Shown here: piece by piece, positions 45,272-54,885 of the stretch
How positions within the stretch are numbered: the first letter of the stretch is position 1
Layout: every line of letters starts with the position of its first letter
Source: Mastigocoleus testarum BC008
GTDB taxonomy: Bacteria; Cyanobacteriota; Cyanobacteriia; Cyanobacteriales; Nostocaceae
Length of the DNA stretch: 64,000 bases
Direction: 5' to 3'
Assembly: GCF_001456025.1 (NCBI RefSeq)
Contig: NZ_LMTZ01000130.1
Span: 1 to 64,000, forward strand
Notes under the pieces: generated by a model
What the model saw: only the letters and a program-made list of their open reading frames with translations
Told to the model about the DNA's origin: nothing
The model's database searches: none
Translations under genes and position numbers: made by a program

Positions 45272-46936
45272 TTACAAAAAGTTACTTAAATGTCGATGGA
45301 TAAACTGAACGCAAATTGAGCCTTCACCCACACCAGAAGCAACTCGCTTGATGGAACCATGACGCACATCCCCCACAGCAAATACTCCGGGAATATTAGT
45401 TTCCAGTAAGTACGGATCGCGTTCGAGTTTCCAATTTTTGGGACAACGTCCGTTAGGCATTAGATCGGGACCAGTTAAAATAAACCCGCGTTCATCTCTT
45501 TTAACTACATCCTGAAGCCATTCAGTGCTGGGTTGAGCGCCAATGAATATAAATAAAGAATTCGCATTAACTGTTTGCTGTTCTTGAGTCAAACTATTCA
45601 GAATAGTAATCGCTTCTAAACTATTTTCACCTTTGACCTCTACAACGCTACTTTTTACTTGAACTTCAATATTAGGGGTACTTTCAATTTGATCGATCAA
45701 ATATTGCGACATACTTTTAGTTAAAGACTCGCCCCGTACTAACATAATTACTTTACGAGCATATTTGGAAAAATACATCGCTGCTTGTCCGGCTGAATTT
45801 GCTCCACCAACAACATAAACATCCTCACCTTTACAAGATAAAGCTTCAGTCTGAGCAGCACCGTAATAAATACCAGCCCCAGTTAAACGGTCAATTCCTG
45901 GAACATTCAAACGTCGCCATGCTACACCCAAAGCTAGAATCACAGCATGGGAGCTTATCTCACTACCATCAGCTAATTTAATAATGCGATATTGGTCTTG
46001 AATAGAAATACCTTTTGCTTCTTGGGGTGTAAGAACCTCTACGCCAAAACGTCGTGCTTGAGTTAAAGCGCGTCTTGCTAAATCAGCACCACTCAAACCT
46101 ACAGGGAACCCAAGGTAATTTTCAATTCGGGAACTAGTTCCTGCTTGTCCTCCTGGTGCTTCCCTCTCAATCATTACCGTTCGTAGACCTTCGGATGCTC
46201 CATATACTGCAGCAGCTAAACCAGCAGGACCTCCACCAATAATAATCAAATCATAAAATGGTTTTTCAGCTTGGGTTTGTAAGCCAATTTTTTCCGCAAT
46301 TTGAATATTTCTTGGTTGTTGTAAAGAAGAACCATCAGGGAAAAGTACCAAAGGTAGTTTGAGTTCTTCACATTCAGCATACTTCACTAACTTTTGGGCT
46401 TCTTCGGAGACTTCAATATTCAACCATTCGTAGGGTACTTGATTTCGTGCTAAAAAATCCTTCGCCTTGTGAGAATCAGGAGACCAACGATTACCAATAA
46501 CCCGAACACCTTCAAATGGAGGGATAAATCCTGCTAACCAATCATCCAGTAGATCATTAAGTACTGGATATAATCTTTCCTCAGGAGGATCCCAAGGTTT
46601 CATTAAATAGTAATCAATGCGGGTTTTGTTAATCGCACGGATTGCAGCGTCAGTATCAGCATAAGCAGTAAGTAAAGCCCGTTTCGCGTCGGGATACATT
46701 TCTACCGCATTTTCTAAAAACTCTACTCCTGACATTTGTGGCATTCTTTGATCGGCTAATAATAATGCCACAGTTTCATTACGCAGTTTGACTTTGGAAA
46801 GTGCATCTAAAGCATTTGCACCCGAGTCAGCACGGACAATTCGAAAGCGATCGCCATATTTTTGGCGCAAGTCTCGCGCGATAGCTTGTAAAACTACTGG
46901 GTCATCATCAACTGTTAAAATGACTGGCTTCGCCAT
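45272..46936 (-). CDS. Response regulator fused to thioredoxin-reductase-like flavoenzyme
   Basis: 554 aa. A receiver domain (about 1-130) has the acidic pair VDDDP, phospho-Asp in LLADQRMPQ, Thr/Ser in ALLTAYAD and Lys in YLMKPWD. A small thioredoxin/glutaredoxin-fold linker (about 140-215, FEGVRVIGNRW) follows, then a class II flavoprotein reductase with FAD motif DLIIIGGGPAGLAAAVYGA, NADPH motif VYVVGGANSAGQAA and final FAVGDVRHGSIKRVASGVGEG. The redox-active CxxC of thioredoxin reductase is missing: that stretch reads GIYYGAAQTEALS. It probably oxidises or reduces something other than thioredoxin, under control of phosphorylation. Monocistronic with a downstream terminator. Confidence 0.9.
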   Translation of the reverse strand: MAKPVILTVDDDPVVLQAIARDLRQKYGDRFRIVRADSGANALDALSKVKLRNETVALLLADQRMPQMSGVEFLENAVEMYPDAKRALLTAYADTDAAIRAINKTRIDYYLMKPWDPPEERLYPVLNDLLDDWLAGFIPPFEGVRVIGNRWSPDSHKAKDFLARNQVPYEWLNIEVSEEAQKLVKYAECEELKLPLVLFPDGSSLQQPRNIQIAEKIGLQTQAEKPFYDLIIIGGGPAGLAAAVYGASEGLRTVMIEREAPGGQAGTSSRIENYLGFPVGLSGADLARRALTQARRFGVEVLTPQEAKGISIQDQYRIIKLADGSEISSHAVILALGVAWRRLNVPGIDRLTGAGIYYGAAQTEALSCKGEDVYVVGGANSAGQAAMYFSKYARKVIMLVRGESLTKSMSQYLIDQIESTPNIEVQVKSSVVEVKGENSLEAITILNSLTQEQQTVNANSLFIFIGAQPSTEWLQDVVKRDERGFILTGPDLMPNGRCPKNWKLERDPYLLETNIPGVFAVGDVRHGSIKRVASGVGEGSICVQFIHRHLSNFL

Positions 46937-47511
46937 GATTAATATACCTTTTGCGATCGCGATTCATTATCTTTGTGCAGCATCTCCTTAAATAGGAACA
47001 ACGACAACACAGAAACGCTATACCAAAACTCTATTTACAGATTGTCTCACCTAACGTAGAACAGATGAGCAAATAGAAAATTTATCCTACATAATTGTTA
47101 CTTTGAATTGCAATTAATTGAGTATTTTAACTTATTGACAAATAAAGATCATATTAATTATTCACTATTAAGAAAAAATAAGCAAAACTTAAAAGTTTTG
47201 TGTATCAACTTACCTGACACAGTTTCATGAATTATTTCAAAATCTTGCAAAATTAACAAATTTTTAGCAAGAAGTTTTATATATTTTGGTTAATATTAAA
47301 CTTTACTATATAGAACTCAATATATTTAAGTAATTAAATATTAATTTTAATCAATGTTTCATTATCGGACGAAATAAAAATCATTGGATGTTCCGATGCA
47401 AAATAAAACTCGACTAGGATACGTTCTTGATACTGATTTTACTGGTACCCAACTCACTCTATAAAGTTGGTACTGGTGAAAAAATAATAAAGAAATTTTC
47501 AAATTAAATAA
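46937..47511. other. AT-rich spacer
   Basis: About 570 bases upstream of the receiver-reductase gene. A near inverted repeat (ACTGGTACCCAACT and AGTTGGTACTGGT, 47440-47475) could fold, but no function is assigned. No intact gene. Confidence 0.35.
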
Positions 47512-47811
47512 GTATTCATATTAATTGAAAAGATAAGGCAAGAATTTGCCCAGTTACCACTATTTGAATATCTCCAACCTAAAAGTATAGATACAAAGTA
47601 AAAATTGGCTTTTGCTCTCTGTCTATCTCCTTTAATTATGGGTTTTGCAGAAGTATGTAAATATGTTTTCGGTAAGAACCAACCAATAACATAATCCAGG
47701 AATTAATTAATTAATAAACATACATACATATGAAGAACAAAAACACTGGAAGTGGCTTATAGAAGATATTCAGAAATTAGGATTTGATAAATCTCCTACC
47801 TTTACTGACTT
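47512..47811 (+). pseudogene. Decayed gene, helical ferritin/haem-oxygenase-like family
   Basis: Pieces of one protein are readable in order. IEKIRQEFAQLPLFEYLQP ends at a TAA; the same frame resumes as KLAFALCLSPLIMGFAEVCKYVFGKNQPIT, followed by two more stops and LINKHTY; after a frame shift (from 47732) EEQKHWKWLIEDIQKLGFDKS continues to about 47811. The order and the HTYEE-x-HWKW-x-ED-x-KLGF pattern match, from memory, a family of helical bacterial proteins with metal-binding His/Glu; I cannot name it firmly. At least three stops and one shift make it a clear relic. It is cut by AGCAATTA-type short repeats at 47815-47850. Confidence 0.6.
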
Positions 47812-47908
47812 ATCAGTTAGCAATTACCAGTCAGCAATTAGCAATTAGCAACTACGAATGGTTCAAGCTCCAAGATATGATATTTATTGAGTCCTAAATA
47901 ATACAACC

Positions 47909-48382
47909 ATGGAAAAAGCAACTTTTGGAGCAGGATGTTTTTGGGGAGTAGAAGCAGCTTTTCAGAAAATAAAAGGTGTTATTTCCACCTCTGTGGGATA
48001 TATGGGCGGACATTTTGAAAACCCTTCTTATCTAGATGTGGTTTCCAGGATTACAGGACATGCAGAAGTTGCACAACTAGAGTACGACCCCAATATAGTT
48101 ACTTATGATGAATTGTTAAAAATATTTTGGAATATTCATGACCCTACAAGTTTAAATCGGCAAGGTCCAGATCGAGGAGAACAATACAGGTCAGTAATTT
48201 TCTATCACATTCCCAAGCAAGCAACAATCGCAAGACAGTCAAAACAGAAAATGCAATTATCTGGGAAATATGAGCGACCAATTGTCACCGAAATTAAACC
48301 CAAAGGAGCTTATTGGTTAGCATCAGAAGAGCATCAACAGTACTTGGAAAAGAAAGCTAATTTAGAAGCAAATCAAAAGTAG
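47909..48382 (+). CDS. msrA: Peptide methionine (S)-S-oxide reductase
   Basis: 157 aa, typical length for a single-domain MsrA. The catalytic motif GAGCFWGVEAAF lies at residues 7-18, with SVGYMGG, the GHAEVAQLEYDP strand, and HDPTSLNRQGPDRGEQYRS with the substrate-pocket Tyr, Asp and Glu residues. It repairs oxidised methionine using thioredoxin. No recycling Cys is visible near the C-terminus, so resolution may involve a different thiol. A possible oxidative-stress link to sodC and the reductase gene is only positional. The ATG follows an AT-rich leader with no strong ribosome site. Confidence 0.95.
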   Translation: MEKATFGAGCFWGVEAAFQKIKGVISTSVGYMGGHFENPSYLDVVSRITGHAEVAQLEYDPNIVTYDELLKIFWNIHDPTSLNRQGPDRGEQYRSVIFYHIPKQATIARQSKQKMQLSGKYERPIVTEIKPKGAYWLASEEHQQYLEKKANLEANQK

Positions 48383-48427
48383 TAAATATGTGAAATCAAA
48401 TATGGAACATCATAATTTTGAAGATTT

Positions 48428-48456
48428 GTGTGTTATGAATTCCACACATAACACAC
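48428..48456. terminator. Hairpin between convergent msrA and M50-like genes
   Basis: GTGTGTTATG and CATAACACAC form a perfect 10-bp stem with a 9-nt loop, 46 bases after msrA and 41 before the end of the opposite gene. It lacks a T-run on either side, so terminator function is uncertain. Confidence 0.45.
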
Positions 48457-48496
48457 TCAAAAAATCGAACTAACTTATATCAAGTGACCTTAATAG

Positions 48497-49261
48497 CTAC
48501 TGAAAATAATTAGAGAAATAAGCAATACGAATACTTTGAACTAGGATTTCTACACACAAAAGAGTTATCATTATTCCCCAAAACCAATAGGGTAACCATA
48601 GATATCTTTCAATTTTTCCCACATCAGAAGATGGTCGCATATCAAATAAATACCAAATATTAAGAAAATTAATCATACTAAGTTGAATACCTAAAAATTG
48701 AATCATTAACTTCTGAACTTCTGGAGGTGTTCTAAATGCGATCACAAGTATGATTATTCCCCAAAAAATCATCGTCATAAATCCATATCCAAGCCATTCC
48801 CGAACCCAAACAATGGTTATGACTAATGAAAATATTCCCAGAATAATCAAAATATTATTAGTTATATTAGGATTGCGAGAAGCTAATATCAATAGACCAC
48901 CAGCTAAAGCACTTCCCAGAAAACCTGCACTTGAAACTATTGCTCTACGAAATCTACCGAAAGATTGATAGTAACTCCGTGTAACACCACCACCGTTAAG
49001 AAATAGTTGTATTTTTACAGGTCTTCCGCCTAACATTAGTATTGCGATGGCATGTCCTACTTCATGGAAGAAAACACCTAAAATAAAATAAGGTCTAACA
49101 ATACTTCTTCCTAATCTAAACTGCCATAATGCTAGGCTTACGACAGCAATCATAGATAACAATAAAAGTTCTTGGCGATCGGCAGAACTGAGGGTATCAA
49201 TTTTTAACCATTGAACAATATCATTCCATGAATAATCTACAAATGATTTTCCTATAATCAT
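48497..49261 (-). CDS. M50B-like membrane metalloprotease
   Basis: 254 aa. The zinc motif HEVGHAIAIL lies in the first third (about residue 85), after a hydrophobic segment, followed by a Gly-rich strand (LFLNGGGVTR) and five or so membrane helices. This matches the peptidase M50B-like family, distant relatives of site-2 proteases that cut within membranes. A second metal-ligand motif (NPDG-type) is not evident in the later helices, so activity is not certain. Convergent with msrA. No operon partner. Confidence 0.75.
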   Translation of the reverse strand: MIIGKSFVDYSWNDIVQWLKIDTLSSADRQELLLLSMIAVVSLALWQFRLGRSIVRPYFILGVFFHEVGHAIAILMLGGRPVKIQLFLNGGGVTRSYYQSFGRFRRAIVSSAGFLGSALAGGLLILASRNPNITNNILIILGIFSLVITIVWVREWLGYGFMTMIFWGIIILVIAFRTPPEVQKLMIQFLGIQLSMINFLNIWYLFDMRPSSDVGKIERYLWLPYWFWGIMITLLCVEILVQSIRIAYFSNYFQ

Positions 49262-49367
49262 CGTGTTGCTTAGATATTATGCTTTATATTAGATGTGATT
49301 TAGCGTGCAAATGAACCCATGTCAAGAGAAATGTTTGATAACTTGGGGCTAAATTTGGAGTAACGAG

Positions 49368-49456
49368 TTGGTAATTGGTAATTGGTATACGCCCGCACTG
49401 CTAACGCAGTGTTAGCAAGGCGTGACGCGTAAGCGTCATATGGTAATTGGTAATTG
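49368..49456. repeat. TAATTGG array split by a nested palindromic element
   Basis: TTGGTAATTGGTAATTGG on the left and TGGTAATTGGTAATTG on the right flank a ~53-bp insert made of two hairpins: TGCTAAC-GCAGT-GTTAGCA and GACGC-GTAA-GCGTC. The arrangement suggests that a palindromic repeat unit landed within a tandem array. The rest of the 305-bp spacer up to 49566 is featureless. Confidence 0.7.
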
Positions 49457-49566
49457 ATGAAGAGTTAGCTTTTCCATAAACTACCCCGATTAAATCCTAG
49501 TTAACGCACATATCTGTCCATGGAAAGCTACGATAAATAAAGAATTATTGACAGGGGCATCGGATT

Positions 49567-50430
49567 GTGGATTTTTTTATTGGCTGTGCTGTGTGGGCTT
49601 ACAAAGATTGGGTTGGTACACTCTATCCCCAAGGTACTCGTGCTGCTGATTTTCTCAAGATTTACAGTCGTCGCTTTAGCAGCGTTGAAGGTAATACTAC
49701 CTTTTATGCCGTTCCCAAACAGGATACCGTAACTCGTTGGGTGCAACAAACTCCCCCAGAGTTTGAATTTTGTCTCAAATTACCCAGAGATATCACCCAC
49801 AATAATTTACTTTCGCCTAAAATTCCCGATGCACTTAACTTTGTTAATAGAGTAAAACCATTAGCAGATGGAAAGCGTCTCGGACCAGTGTTTGCTCAGT
49901 TACCACCAAGTTATCCACCAACTGCGATCGACGATTTGAGAACTTTTATCGAAGCTTGGCAGCAAACTGGAGTTGAGTTAGCAATAGAAGTTCGCAATCA
50001 AAACTGGTTTGTAGAGCCCCACACTACAGAATTAACAACCTTACTAGAAAAATTTGGCGTGGGTAGAGTTTTATTGGATACCCGCCCAATTTATAATTGC
50101 GAAGATAATCCACAGTTGCATTCCGAACGTAAAAAACCCCAACTTCCGGTCGACTTCAGCGTGACCGCACCTTTCAGCCTGATTCGATTTATTTCCCACC
50201 CTAATTTACCAGAAAATCAATCTTATATGGAGGAATGGGCAATCTATATTAAAAAATGGTTAGAGGAAGAAAAACGCATATATTTATTTATTCATTGTCC
50301 TCAAGAAGAATATTCTCCCAGAAATGCCCGTCATTTTCACGAAATTTTAGGAAAGACCGGAATTCAAATACCGCCCTTACCAAGTTGGAACGATCAAGAC
50401 ACATCTCCGAAACAATTAAGTTTGTGGTGA
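49567..50430 (+). CDS. DUF72 (YecE-like) protein
   Basis: 287 aa from a GTG. The protein has the DUF72 TIM-barrel-like pattern: FFIGCAVWAYKDWVGTLYP at the start, EGNTTFYAVPKQDTVTRWV, FEFCLKLPRDITH, LGPVFAQLPPSYPP, and LAIEVRNQNWF. The C-terminal FIHCPQEEYSPRNARHFHEIL is a usual end. The biochemical role of the family is not established, although the fold resembles sugar-phosphate isomerases and endonuclease IV. Start choice: an in-frame GTG directly before the conserved strand. No evident operon. Confidence 0.9.
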   Translation: MDFFIGCAVWAYKDWVGTLYPQGTRAADFLKIYSRRFSSVEGNTTFYAVPKQDTVTRWVQQTPPEFEFCLKLPRDITHNNLLSPKIPDALNFVNRVKPLADGKRLGPVFAQLPPSYPPTAIDDLRTFIEAWQQTGVELAIEVRNQNWFVEPHTTELTTLLEKFGVGRVLLDTRPIYNCEDNPQLHSERKKPQLPVDFSVTAPFSLIRFISHPNLPENQSYMEEWAIYIKKWLEEEKRIYLFIHCPQEEYSPRNARHFHEILGKTGIQIPPLPSWNDQDTSPKQLSLW

Positions 50431-50556
50431 AATTGACTGCACCAAAAGTAAAAGGTGGAAGATAGACATTTTTCTACATCTATCCACCACCAATATTTAA
50501 ATGACTAATGACTTATGTTTGAAAGCTTCAAAGGTCAACCCAAGAGTTAAAACTAA

Positions 50557-53280
50557 CTAGACCATGGGTGTTGGGAATGGGTCTGTAGGGAACTGGACCT
50601 GACCAACAACATCCTGTCCACCGACAGCAGGCTCAAATGTGTCCATGATGCTTTGTCCTAATGTGTTAGTTATTCGGAAGGTATGTTCTCCCACACCAAC
50701 ACCATCGCTATCAACAAAAAAGTTATAAGGTTTGCGCTCAAGCTCAGACCAGTTACCGTTAGCTTCTTGCATTTCTACTTTAGAAATCGGAGCATTAGAA
50801 TCACGAATTTGTATTGCAGTCCAATACTCGTTTGTACTTCCTTCCTTAGAATGGTATGTAATTGGGTCTGTACTTTGAGGATTTACCAAATGCCAACTTA
50901 TGGGAATACGACCATCAATTGGGTTACCAATCAACTCAAACGCTTCAGGACTTAGATCCAGGTCACCAGGCTTACATTCAGGACATTCATCCACAATTTT
51001 GACAACGATTGGGTCGGCTCCTTCAGCTTGCTTAGGTCCAGATACCTCTACATAAGCACCACAAGCTTCCGAATTATCGTATTGTTCATGGTTCATTGCA
51101 GCAACCATTAATGGTTCCCCTGGTTTTACAGGATCAAAGCTACAATGTCCTCCTCCAGTTGCACCATAAAAAGTTCCATCACCTTCATATTCGGTACCGG
51201 CTTGGATTTTTGAATCTGTAACACCCGTAATTGGGTCAACTCCACCACCAGTACCGCCACCTACTGGGTCAGTTGGATTATCAGTACCACCACCTACTGG
51301 GTCTGTTGGGTTGTCAGTACCGCCACCTACTGGGTCAGTTGGGTTGTCAGTTCCACCACCTACTGGGTCAGTTGGGTTGTCAGTTCCACCACCTACTGGG
51401 TCAGTTGGGTTACCGCCAGTTGCTACTCCATTGAGTTCCACATTACCCAATTCCAACTGCATATTATCAGAATTGCTGCCATTGAAACCAAACTCAATTG
51501 ATTGACCTGGTGCGATCATGCCATTCCAGTCGGCATTTTTTATTACGTATTTGTTTCCTTCGTGGCTTTCAATATTACCATTCCAAAGATTTTTGATTTC
51601 GAAGGGAGCTTTAAATTCTAACTCCCAACCATTCATAGGTTTATCGCTGTTGTTTGTAAGCTTAATATTTCCTGTGAAGCCATCATTCCATTCGTTGGCT
51701 ACAGAAAATTTGACATCTCCACCTATTGGATCGGTTGGGTTCCCACCACCATCGGGGTTCCCACCACCATCAGGATTTCCACCACCATCGGGGTTCCCAC
51801 CCCCATCGGGATTTCCACCCCCATCGGGATTTCCACCCCCATCGGGATTTCCACCACCACCGACTGGATCGGTTGGATTACTAGTTCCATCAAGGTTGAC
51901 ACCAGGAATTTTGGTTAATGCTTCTCCACCAAACTCCTTAGTCATCCTTGCAAGAGCACCAGTCAAACCTGCATTGTAGTCTAAGGCGACTTCATTAGCT
52001 ACATAGTCAGTACGCTCATCTTTGTAAGCATTATCATCTGCTGAAGAAGGACCACCAACTAGTGCTCCGTATAAGGTGTATTTGTTGGGATCGGGATTAC
52101 CAATATTAGTTGTACCAGATGCTGCTCGATGATGGGGATTCTGGGGAGAATTCTTACCAAAACCCACCATGTAGCTGGAATCTCTAGGATTATCTCCTAA
52201 AATATAATTAACTTGACTTTCAGCAAAGTCGGTATATTTTCCACTTTTATCGTTTACTGTGTCCCCATATACACCTGCCAAAAAGGCTGTATTTGCTGCA
52301 TAGCGTAGGGAACCCCATTGGTCTAACCAGGCTAAACCACCTTCAGTTTTTTTGATCCCACCGTTAGAATCTGACCAATTGTCTAACCAGGCTTCTACAT
52401 CTTGTTTATATTTAGTTTTACCCGTTTCTTGGGCTAGCAGAATACCGGTACCATAAGCTTTGTCATCCCAGTTTTGCGTCCAACCGCTATTTATACCGTT
52501 ATAATAACTTTCTGCTTTATCTAAGTATTTACTGTCACTATCACCAGCAGCTTTAACAGCTTTGTGTAACCAAGCTGCTCCCCAAGCAAGTTCATCTTTG
52601 TAACCGCTCCAAGAATTATAGAAAGCACTAGCATCTTGGATTGAATTAGTGTAAGCACCTTGATATTTATCAGCAAACTCATAAAGCTGCTTAGCTTTAT
52701 CTAAGAGTTTGTCAGCATAAGCATCATCAGTACCACGAAAAGCTATAGATGCAGAAGCTAACGCTGCAGCACTTTCTCCTGTTAAATCTGAACCGGGATT
52801 TTGCGCATCCACTTTAAATGCTGGACGAGCCATTGTCATGTCCTCGGGTGCTCCCCAGTAACCATGATCGGCTTGACCACTACCTACTTGACCCCAAAAA
52901 ACATCATCTTTTGTGGTTGCAGTTCCTTTATCGTCGTAGGCTTTGAGAAGATAATCTGTTCCCCATTTGATGTTATCGAGGGTTTCATCGAGTTGACCAA
53001 CTTTTTTGTAACCATCACGATACTCATTGACACCCCAACTGAGCATGGTCATTGAAGCAGCCATGGGAAACCCAAATTTCACATGATCTCCCGCATCGTA
53101 ATATCCCCCCGTTAGATCGCGACCCACATCTGCTCCGTCTTTGAGAGCAGAATCATCACGCCAAGGAATAGGATTATCATTAGGTAGATCGCCGGAACGC
53201 TGGGCTACATAGAATAAATTAGACTTTTGTAGAGCTTCGCCATAGTTGAATTTAGGTTTGGTCTGAGTTTTATTCATCAT
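50557..53280 (-). CDS. GH9 endoglucanase - CBM2 - expansin fusion
   Basis: 907 aa. Residues 8-455 are a GH9 cellulase: Asp62 and Asp65 in GGYYDAGDH, His in NPHHRAASG (381-389) and the acid Glu430 in DYVANEVALDYNAG. A GGGNPD repeat linker (468-518) leads to a CBM2 cellulose-binding module (about 521-620, with Trp in NGWELEF and DWNGMIAPGQS). A second linker of five TDPVGGGTDNP units (622-678) leads to an expansin: a double-psi beta-barrel (690-795, FYGATGGGHC, catalytic-type Asp775 in DLDLSPEAF) plus a CBM63-like domain (800-895). It should cut and loosen cellulose. There is no recognisable signal peptide at the N-terminus (MMNKTQTKPKFNYGEALQ). Confidence 0.93.
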   Translation of the reverse strand: MMNKTQTKPKFNYGEALQKSNLFYVAQRSGDLPNDNPIPWRDDSALKDGADVGRDLTGGYYDAGDHVKFGFPMAASMTMLSWGVNEYRDGYKKVGQLDETLDNIKWGTDYLLKAYDDKGTATTKDDVFWGQVGSGQADHGYWGAPEDMTMARPAFKVDAQNPGSDLTGESAAALASASIAFRGTDDAYADKLLDKAKQLYEFADKYQGAYTNSIQDASAFYNSWSGYKDELAWGAAWLHKAVKAAGDSDSKYLDKAESYYNGINSGWTQNWDDKAYGTGILLAQETGKTKYKQDVEAWLDNWSDSNGGIKKTEGGLAWLDQWGSLRYAANTAFLAGVYGDTVNDKSGKYTDFAESQVNYILGDNPRDSSYMVGFGKNSPQNPHHRAASGTTNIGNPDPNKYTLYGALVGGPSSADDNAYKDERTDYVANEVALDYNAGLTGALARMTKEFGGEALTKIPGVNLDGTSNPTDPVGGGGNPDGGGNPDGGGNPDGGGNPDGGGNPDGGGNPDGGGNPTDPIGGDVKFSVANEWNDGFTGNIKLTNNSDKPMNGWELEFKAPFEIKNLWNGNIESHEGNKYVIKNADWNGMIAPGQSIEFGFNGSNSDNMQLELGNVELNGVATGGNPTDPVGGGTDNPTDPVGGGTDNPTDPVGGGTDNPTDPVGGGTDNPTDPVGGGTGGGVDPITGVTDSKIQAGTEYEGDGTFYGATGGGHCSFDPVKPGEPLMVAAMNHEQYDNSEACGAYVEVSGPKQAEGADPIVVKIVDECPECKPGDLDLSPEAFELIGNPIDGRIPISWHLVNPQSTDPITYHSKEGSTNEYWTAIQIRDSNAPISKVEMQEANGNWSELERKPYNFFVDSDGVGVGEHTFRITNTLGQSIMDTFEPAVGGQDVVGQVQFPTDPFPTPMV

Positions 53281-54055
53281 TTAGTTTCCAATTATCTGGT
53301 TTTCAATTCTCAAAGTTTCAAACAAAATTGCTCGGAGCTTGTAATTTAGTGGCTATAACTGAGTTTGGTACTCTGAAAGTCGTGATGAAGCGTATCGTTG
53401 TACATAAACACTAAAAACAGCGACATTGACTGGGAACGTAGGGTTTCAGTCACACAAAAGCATGAATAAAGAAGTTCTACAGAGACATTTCAAATTAACG
53501 TCTCTACAATGGAGCAAGAATGATAGTGGAAAAGTTTATATGTAGCTAAACCTACCCTTAACAACTGGTTAGTAGTAAGTGAAAATCATTAGATCTTCTA
53601 GATAAGTAATAGGTATGAGATGCTAGATTTTTCTCAAACCTTAAGAAAAGGGATTAGTGTCAGCGAACTCTAATCCCAAATAAAACAAGAGCTTGCATAA
53701 ACCCTAGACAAATAAGAATTACGTCAATGGTACGGATGAAAAGTGACAAAAATGGGTGCCAAAAGTGATAAAAAGGTGACAATTAATTTGAAGTGGGTAA
53801 TCGAATATTACATTTGGCTGTAAGACTTATTTGTAAAAAGTAATTCTTATGACTGAATAATAATACCAGTTATTTTCTTGAATAAGATATCATTTCAATA
53901 TTTTTATTATCCTGAGATTGCTTCGGTGAAAGAGTTATACATAAAACTCACCAATCAAAGAATTAAGTATCATTAACTACTTAATATTTGTATTTGAATT
54001 GATGAGTAAAATAAGTAACAGCACAAACCAATGTGCTCATGTGACTAGAAATTTC
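53281..54055. other. Long spacer upstream of the GH9-expansin gene
   Basis: About 770 bases without a supportable gene. It contains an imperfect CAGAGAC/GTCTCT inverted pair (53474-53508) of the GAGACGT family and a short GTGACAAAAATGGGTG/GTGATAAAAAGGTGAC near-repeat (53745-53780). It probably holds the promoter of the GH9 gene. Confidence 0.35.
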
Positions 54056-54709
54056 CTAAATAGAAAAATTTATCGTGTCAGTCCTCAATTCTGCAGTTAA
54101 ATTACTACGCGCAGATTGTTCTAGCTTTTCAAACATTGCATCCGTATAGTAAATACGTTTCCGTTGCAAAAATTGTTCCAAAAATCTTCGTCTACCGTTC
54201 TGATAATCCCGATCTGAAACCCAAGCATATTCCTGACGAACATTTTTCGCGTATGTAAGGTATTGTTGAACCGGAGAACCTAAAATAGCTAAATCTGCAT
54301 CTAACAAAATTTGACTGTCAATATCATTTATATCGGCTTGGTGAAGTTTTGTGCTTAAGATGAGGCTATTTACATTAGCAATGGTATTTGAATCAATTTC
54401 TAATGACTTCATTAAATTAGTAGCATACATTGCACTTTTTTCTTCATTATCTTGAGCTTTAGAATCGTAAACAACATCATGAAACCACGCTGCAAGCTCG
54501 ACAGAGGTTAATTGATTAGTTAAATTTTCCAAAATTTTAATTGTTTCTAGAACGTGAAAAATATGCTGCAAATCATGATAGTAACGCCCTGTTTGAGAAT
54601 ATTCTTTGGCTATTAAAGCAAAAGTATTTTCAGTTATTTTTGTGGATTTAATTTCAAGTTGTAAAAGTAAACTACACCATTTACTAAATAAATCTTCTAA
54701 GGCTGGCAT
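54056..54709 (-). CDS. HD-domain metal-dependent phosphohydrolase
   Basis: 217 aa. YYHDLQHIFHVLE and ELAAWFHDVVYDS supply the His and His-Asp metal ligands of the HD superfamily, and DADLAILG the later conserved Asp. This is the layout of predicted small HD phosphohydrolases acting on nucleotides or related molecules; the substrate is unknown. It is soluble and monocistronic, divergent from the Omp85 gene across 176 bases of AT-rich DNA. Confidence 0.85.
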   Translation of the reverse strand: MPALEDLFSKWCSLLLQLEIKSTKITENTFALIAKEYSQTGRYYHDLQHIFHVLETIKILENLTNQLTSVELAAWFHDVVYDSKAQDNEEKSAMYATNLMKSLEIDSNTIANVNSLILSTKLHQADINDIDSQILLDADLAILGSPVQQYLTYAKNVRQEYAWVSDRDYQNGRRRFLEQFLQRKRIYYTDAMFEKLEQSARSNLTAELRTDTINFSI

Positions 54710-54885
54710 AATCTATAATTTTTCTGTTTTCGGATATATTTTACAAATCTTTCTTTGGATACTGAAATAAATAAAAATGAAGTTAAAATCACTATATTTT
54801 ATAGTTATAAATTCTATACTAACGACAAACTAGTGATGATAAGTGATAATAGAAAAATAAGAAAACAATAATTTACAAATAAAAA

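Noticed and set aside
45079..45303. 74-codon frame on the plus strand
   Set aside because: No start context or coherent composition; it overlaps a TGTAGAGAC inverted pair and the end of the reductase gene.
47432..47480. Rho-independent terminator or riboswitch at the ACTGGTACC near-palindrome
   Set aside because: The arms mismatch, there is no T-run, and no adjacent intact gene would use it.
51231..51979. Repeat-rich open frames opposite the GH9-expansin gene
   Set aside because: They are antisense shadows of the two Gly/Pro linkers; the sense frame has complete enzyme motifs.
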